The notes under the pieces were generated by a model. The model searched no databases, had not been told where the DNA came from, and saw only the letters and a program-made list of their open reading frames with translations. A stretch of 9,758 bases of DNA from the NCBI GenBank assembly GCA_024404275.1, contig JAKSQG010000056.1, forward strand, positions 1 to 9,758, in the 5' to 3' direction. Position numbers and translations under genes: made by a program. Shown one piece after another: positions 7,316 through 9,758 of this stretch. Origin of the DNA: Clostridia bacterium. GTDB taxonomy: Bacteria; Bacillota; Clostridia; Christensenellales; Aristaeellaceae. The first letter of the stretch is position 1. The number at the start of each line of letters is the position of its first letter.

Positions 7316-7329
7316 GCGCCGTAAGGCGC
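7316..7329 (-). promoter_or_regulatory. Short hairpin just after the oppA stop codon
   Basis: A 5-bp stem GCGCC/GGCGC (7316-7320 with 7325-7329) with a 4-base loop, flanked by AGCT on both sides (7311-7314 and 7334-7337) that could add pairs across an unequal internal loop. It begins 8 bases after the oppA stop and is followed by an A-run, not a T-run, in the direction of transcription. It may cooperate with the larger hairpin at 7261-7302. Confidence 0.3.
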
Positions 7330-7336
7330 GTTGAGC

Positions 7337-9748
7337 TTACTTGTAGTTGATGGTGCCGCCAACGCTCTCGACGTAAGCGTCCCACTCAGCATCGGTGTAG
7401 TTGTAGGTGTAGTAGCGCACGCCGCCGAAGCCCATCGGGAAGACGGTCTCTTCGGTGTAGTACTTGATCTGCATGCCGCGCAGGCCGGCGGAAGCGGAGT
7501 TCATCAGCGGGATGTAGTTGTACAGGCCCAGATAGTTGCCTTCCAGAGCAGCCAGCACGATGATCTTCTGGGCGTCGCCGTCCAGAACCAGTTCAACGGT
7601 CTCATCGCCCTTGAGCACTTCAACCTTGGTGCCGCTGCCCTGCATGGACTCGTACCAGGTGTAAGCGCTGGCGGTGTACTCGACGCCATCCAGCTCGATG
7701 GTCACCATGGCAGTGGTGGCATCGTAGTGGCTGTCATACTGATAGGAGGGATCCACATACACCTGGAACAGGTTGTAGGGATCGAAGGTGGAACCGGTCC
7801 AGCCCACACCGAACAGCATATCCACCTGGTTGTTGCGCAGGGCATCGGCAAAGCTGTTACCGATGGTACCGTCACGCTTGAAGGTCAGCTTGCCTTCCAG
7901 CTTGGTGCCCACAACAGCCTCGGTGTAGTTGTTCACGATGAACTCATAACCGTTGTTGTAGAAAACGGAGGTCAGGTTGGGGGTACCAATCATGATCTCG
8001 ATCACGTCATCTTCGTCCATCAGGCCTTCGGCGATGGCGATGTCATAAGCCTGGTCGAACAGGATCTTGGCCTGGGCCAGATCGTAACCGGTGATGGAAG
8101 CAATGGCGTCATCCTGGGTGGCGTACATCTTGCCTTCGCCGACTTCGTCGGTCAGGCCCCAGAAGTCCACGATGACCTGCTTGGCTTCGGGAGTGGCACG
8201 ATAGGCAATACCATTCTCGGCGTCAGCAATGATCTGAGAGGAGTACAGGGCGTAGGCAGGGCCGTTGGTGGGGCTGGTCGCCAGGCAGAAGGCGGCACGG
8301 TCCATCGCGAAGGCCATGGCCATACGGAATTCCTTCAGGGTCAGGATGGTCTTGTTGATGTTTTCACCGGCCAGAGCCTGAGTAGAGGTCAGGGCTTCCA
8401 GTTCGGGGTTGAACACCATCGCGTAGATGGAGTCGCCATCGGAGTAGTAGCAGTATTCGGAGGTGCTGTAGTCAGCCATGTCGTCCTTCTGCAGGCCGTA
8501 GCTGTCCAGCTTGCCGCTCAGGAACAGCTCCAGACGGGTGGAGGCTTCCTCAACGAAGTCGCACACGATGGCGGTGGTCATGTACTGGGGAACGGCGGTC
8601 TCGTCGTTGTTGCCGTAGTAGTAGGGGTTCTTGGCCAGCACGTACTGCTTGTCAGCCTGGAAGGACTGCAGGTAGTAGGGGCCGTAGGACATGGTGGTTT
8701 CGGCAGAGGTGCCGTAGGTGTTGTTGTACACGCCGTCCACGATGGATTCGCAGGCCTTGTACAGGGGGATGTTGACCAGGGGCAGGTTCATGCCGTACTT
8801 CAGGTAGAAACCTTCGCAGGGCTTGGCCAGGACCATGACCACTTCGTAATCGGAAACGGCGAAGTAACCGACGTTGGCGAAGTCCATCTCGGGATAGCTG
8901 GTGAAGTAGGCGAAATAGTTGGGCAGATCATCCTCGGTCTCGCCCCAGGCGGGGTTGCCGCAGGTGACGGGAGCATACAGGGCGTAGGTCTCGTCGTTCA
9001 GGGCGATCATGCCGTCTTCGTTCATCATGCCAACCAGGGTCTCCCAGTTGGTGACATCGAAGTAAGCGTCACCGTAGTTTTCAACGTAGTCCTTCAGGGT
9101 GTTGCCGCTCAGCCACACGGACAGCGGGAAATCAACAGCCAGATACACGGGCTCGTTGTCGGGGGTGTAGTAGTTGCCATCCTCGCCCTTGACCAGGTCG
9201 GCCATCTCGTAGTAGGCATTGGCGGCGTTTTCCAGATACAGGCTCTGGCCCTGCTTGAGGTATTCCTGAGCGTTGATGATGGAAACGCTGCTGGAGTACA
9301 TGGTGTCAGCACGATAGTTGGCAGCCACAGGGTCCAGCATCAGCTTGGCGGATTCGGCGATGTCGTAAGCGTTGATGGGGGTGCCATCCTGCCACTTCAC
9401 ATCGTTGCGGATGGTGATCTTCCAGGCGCGGGCAGTTTCATCGGCGCGGTAGCCGAACTGCTCAGCATACTGGGCGGACACATCCTCAGGCTCGCCGACA
9501 GCCAGGTCGGGCACCATGCGGTAGCCGTCCATCGTCTCGTTGTAATCGAAACGATAGTAGCCGGTGGAGATGTAGTCCAGAATGTCGCTGTCGGTAGAGG
9601 TCTGATTCTGGAAAGTGCTCCAGTTGGTGGGGAAGACAGAAGCGGCGATATTATAGGTATACGTCGCTTCGGCGGGGGCTTCGGCCAGCGCAGCACAGCA
9701 GCTCAGCAGCATGCAGACGGCCAGCACGAGGGCAAGCATCTTCTTCAT
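7337..9748 (-). CDS. oppA: OppA-type peptide-binding protein (SBP_bac_5 family), oversized
   Basis: An 803-residue exported solute-binding protein; family members are commonly 500-600. The N-terminus MKKMLALVLAVCMLLSCC is an export signal. It offers both a lipobox-like LLSC (Cys 17) and a signal-peptidase I site ALA|E (after residue 22), so the anchoring mode is undecided. Family hallmarks are ITIRNDVKWQDGTPINAYDI (111-130), SYGPYYLQSFQADKQYVLAKNP (within 354-375), LKEFRMAMAFAMDR (471-484) and the GWTGSTFDPYN stretch (649-659). The spacing between the first two hallmarks is about 220 residues, clearly more than the roughly 100 usual, which accounts for part of the extra length. The protein is acidic and rich in Tyr and Asn, as expected for an extracellular binding protein. 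It delivers peptide to OppB/OppC; the exact substrate cannot be read from sequence. The ATG at 9748 lies 10 bases from the window edge, so its ribosome site is not visible. Confidence 0.92.
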   Translation of the reverse strand: MKKMLALVLAVCMLLSCCAALAEAPAEATYTYNIAASVFPTNWSTFQNQTSTDSDILDYISTGYYRFDYNETMDGYRMVPDLAVGEPEDVSAQYAEQFGYRADETARAWKITIRNDVKWQDGTPINAYDIAESAKLMLDPVAANYRADTMYSSSVSIINAQEYLKQGQSLYLENAANAYYEMADLVKGEDGNYYTPDNEPVYLAVDFPLSVWLSGNTLKDYVENYGDAYFDVTNWETLVGMMNEDGMIALNDETYALYAPVTCGNPAWGETEDDLPNYFAYFTSYPEMDFANVGYFAVSDYEVVMVLAKPCEGFYLKYGMNLPLVNIPLYKACESIVDGVYNNTYGTSAETTMSYGPYYLQSFQADKQYVLAKNPYYYGNNDETAVPQYMTTAIVCDFVEEASTRLELFLSGKLDSYGLQKDDMADYSTSEYCYYSDGDSIYAMVFNPELEALTSTQALAGENINKTILTLKEFRMAMAFAMDRAAFCLATSPTNGPAYALYSSQIIADAENGIAYRATPEAKQVIVDFWGLTDEVGEGKMYATQDDAIASITGYDLAQAKILFDQAYDIAIAEGLMDEDDVIEIMIGTPNLTSVFYNNGYEFIVNNYTEAVVGTKLEGKLTFKRDGTIGNSFADALRNNQVDMLFGVGWTGSTFDPYNLFQVYVDPSYQYDSHYDATTAMVTIELDGVEYTASAYTWYESMQGSGTKVEVLKGDETVELVLDGDAQKIIVLAALEGNYLGLYNYIPLMNSASAGLRGMQIKYYTEETVFPMGFGGVRYYTYNYTDAEWDAYVESVGGTINYK

Positions 9749-9758
9749 TAAGATTACT
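9749..9758 (-). other. Upstream leader of oppA (window edge)
   Basis: Only AGTAATCTTA is visible before the oppA ATG. It contains no Shine-Dalgarno motif; the promoter, any operator and probably the ribosome site lie outside the window. Confidence 0.4.

Larger units (their letters stand above)
7159..7336 (-). other. oppA-oppB intergenic region with several inverted repeats
   Basis: This 178-base gap is the only sizeable one inside the operon. It holds, in transcription order, a short hairpin next to the oppA stop (7316-7329), a strong long hairpin (7261-7302), a nested inverted repeat (7182-7223) and the oppB ribosome binding site (7168-7177). I saw no convincing minus-strand promoter and no credible small gene. 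The likely role is to set different levels of the binding protein and the BCDF block from one transcript. Confidence 0.6.

Noticed and set aside
7125..7385. 86-residue minus-strand frame spanning the oppA-oppB gap
   Set aside because: It overlaps both flanking genes in another frame, lies over the inverted repeats and has no family resemblance; the gap is better read as structured untranslated RNA.
7331..9751. 806-residue plus-strand open frame almost coextensive with oppA
   Set aside because: Its ends match those of oppA and its translation is a Gly/Val/His repeat-like shadow of oppA codons, with no independent evidence of coding.

Overview
The window holds one complete oligopeptide-type ABC importer operon. 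All of its genes are on the minus strand, so transcription runs from high to low coordinates: oppA (9748-7337), oppB (7158-6199), oppC (6199-4658), oppD (4656-2470), oppF (2473-110). A new gene begins at position 50 and leaves the window. Base composition is fairly GC-rich by eye. Strong Shine-Dalgarno sites, the Ami/Opp-like tail of OppF and the Tyr/Asn-rich binding protein point to a Gram-positive anaerobe of class Clostridia, perhaps a gut lineage related to Christensenellales or Oscillospirales. The taxonomy is inference from protein flavour, not from a marker gene.

Layout. Positions 9749-9758 are only the leader just upstream of oppA, so the promoter and oppA ribosome binding site lie outside. 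oppA encodes an exported solute-binding protein of SBP_bac_5 type. A 178-base gap (7159-7336) with several inverted repeats separates oppA from oppB. The remaining genes are packed end to end: TAATG overlap for oppB/oppC, one spare base for oppC/oppD, ATGA overlap for oppD/oppF. This predicts translational coupling of the membrane and ATPase subunits, with separate tuning of the binding protein. A GC-rich hairpin (75-100) follows oppF, then a good ribosome binding site and the first 16 codons of the next gene.

How the parts work together. OppA captures peptide outside, OppB and OppC form the membrane channel, and OppD plus OppF are the two ATPases. All core ATPase motifs are intact in both, so the importer should be functional. 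What stands out is size: only OppB has the usual length. OppA is 803 residues, OppC carries about 215 residues between its first two membrane segments, OppD carries about 370 residues inside its helical subdomain, and OppF has an approximately 390-residue N-terminal extension with two predicted membrane segments and a large domain between them, plus a second charged insertion in its ATPase core. The most interesting reading of the window is an Opp importer enlarged on both membrane faces, including an ATPase subunit that appears to be membrane-anchored with an extracytoplasmic domain.

No tRNA, rRNA, CRISPR array, insertion sequence or phage gene was seen. The long plus-strand open frames mirror the opp genes and are treated as shadows.
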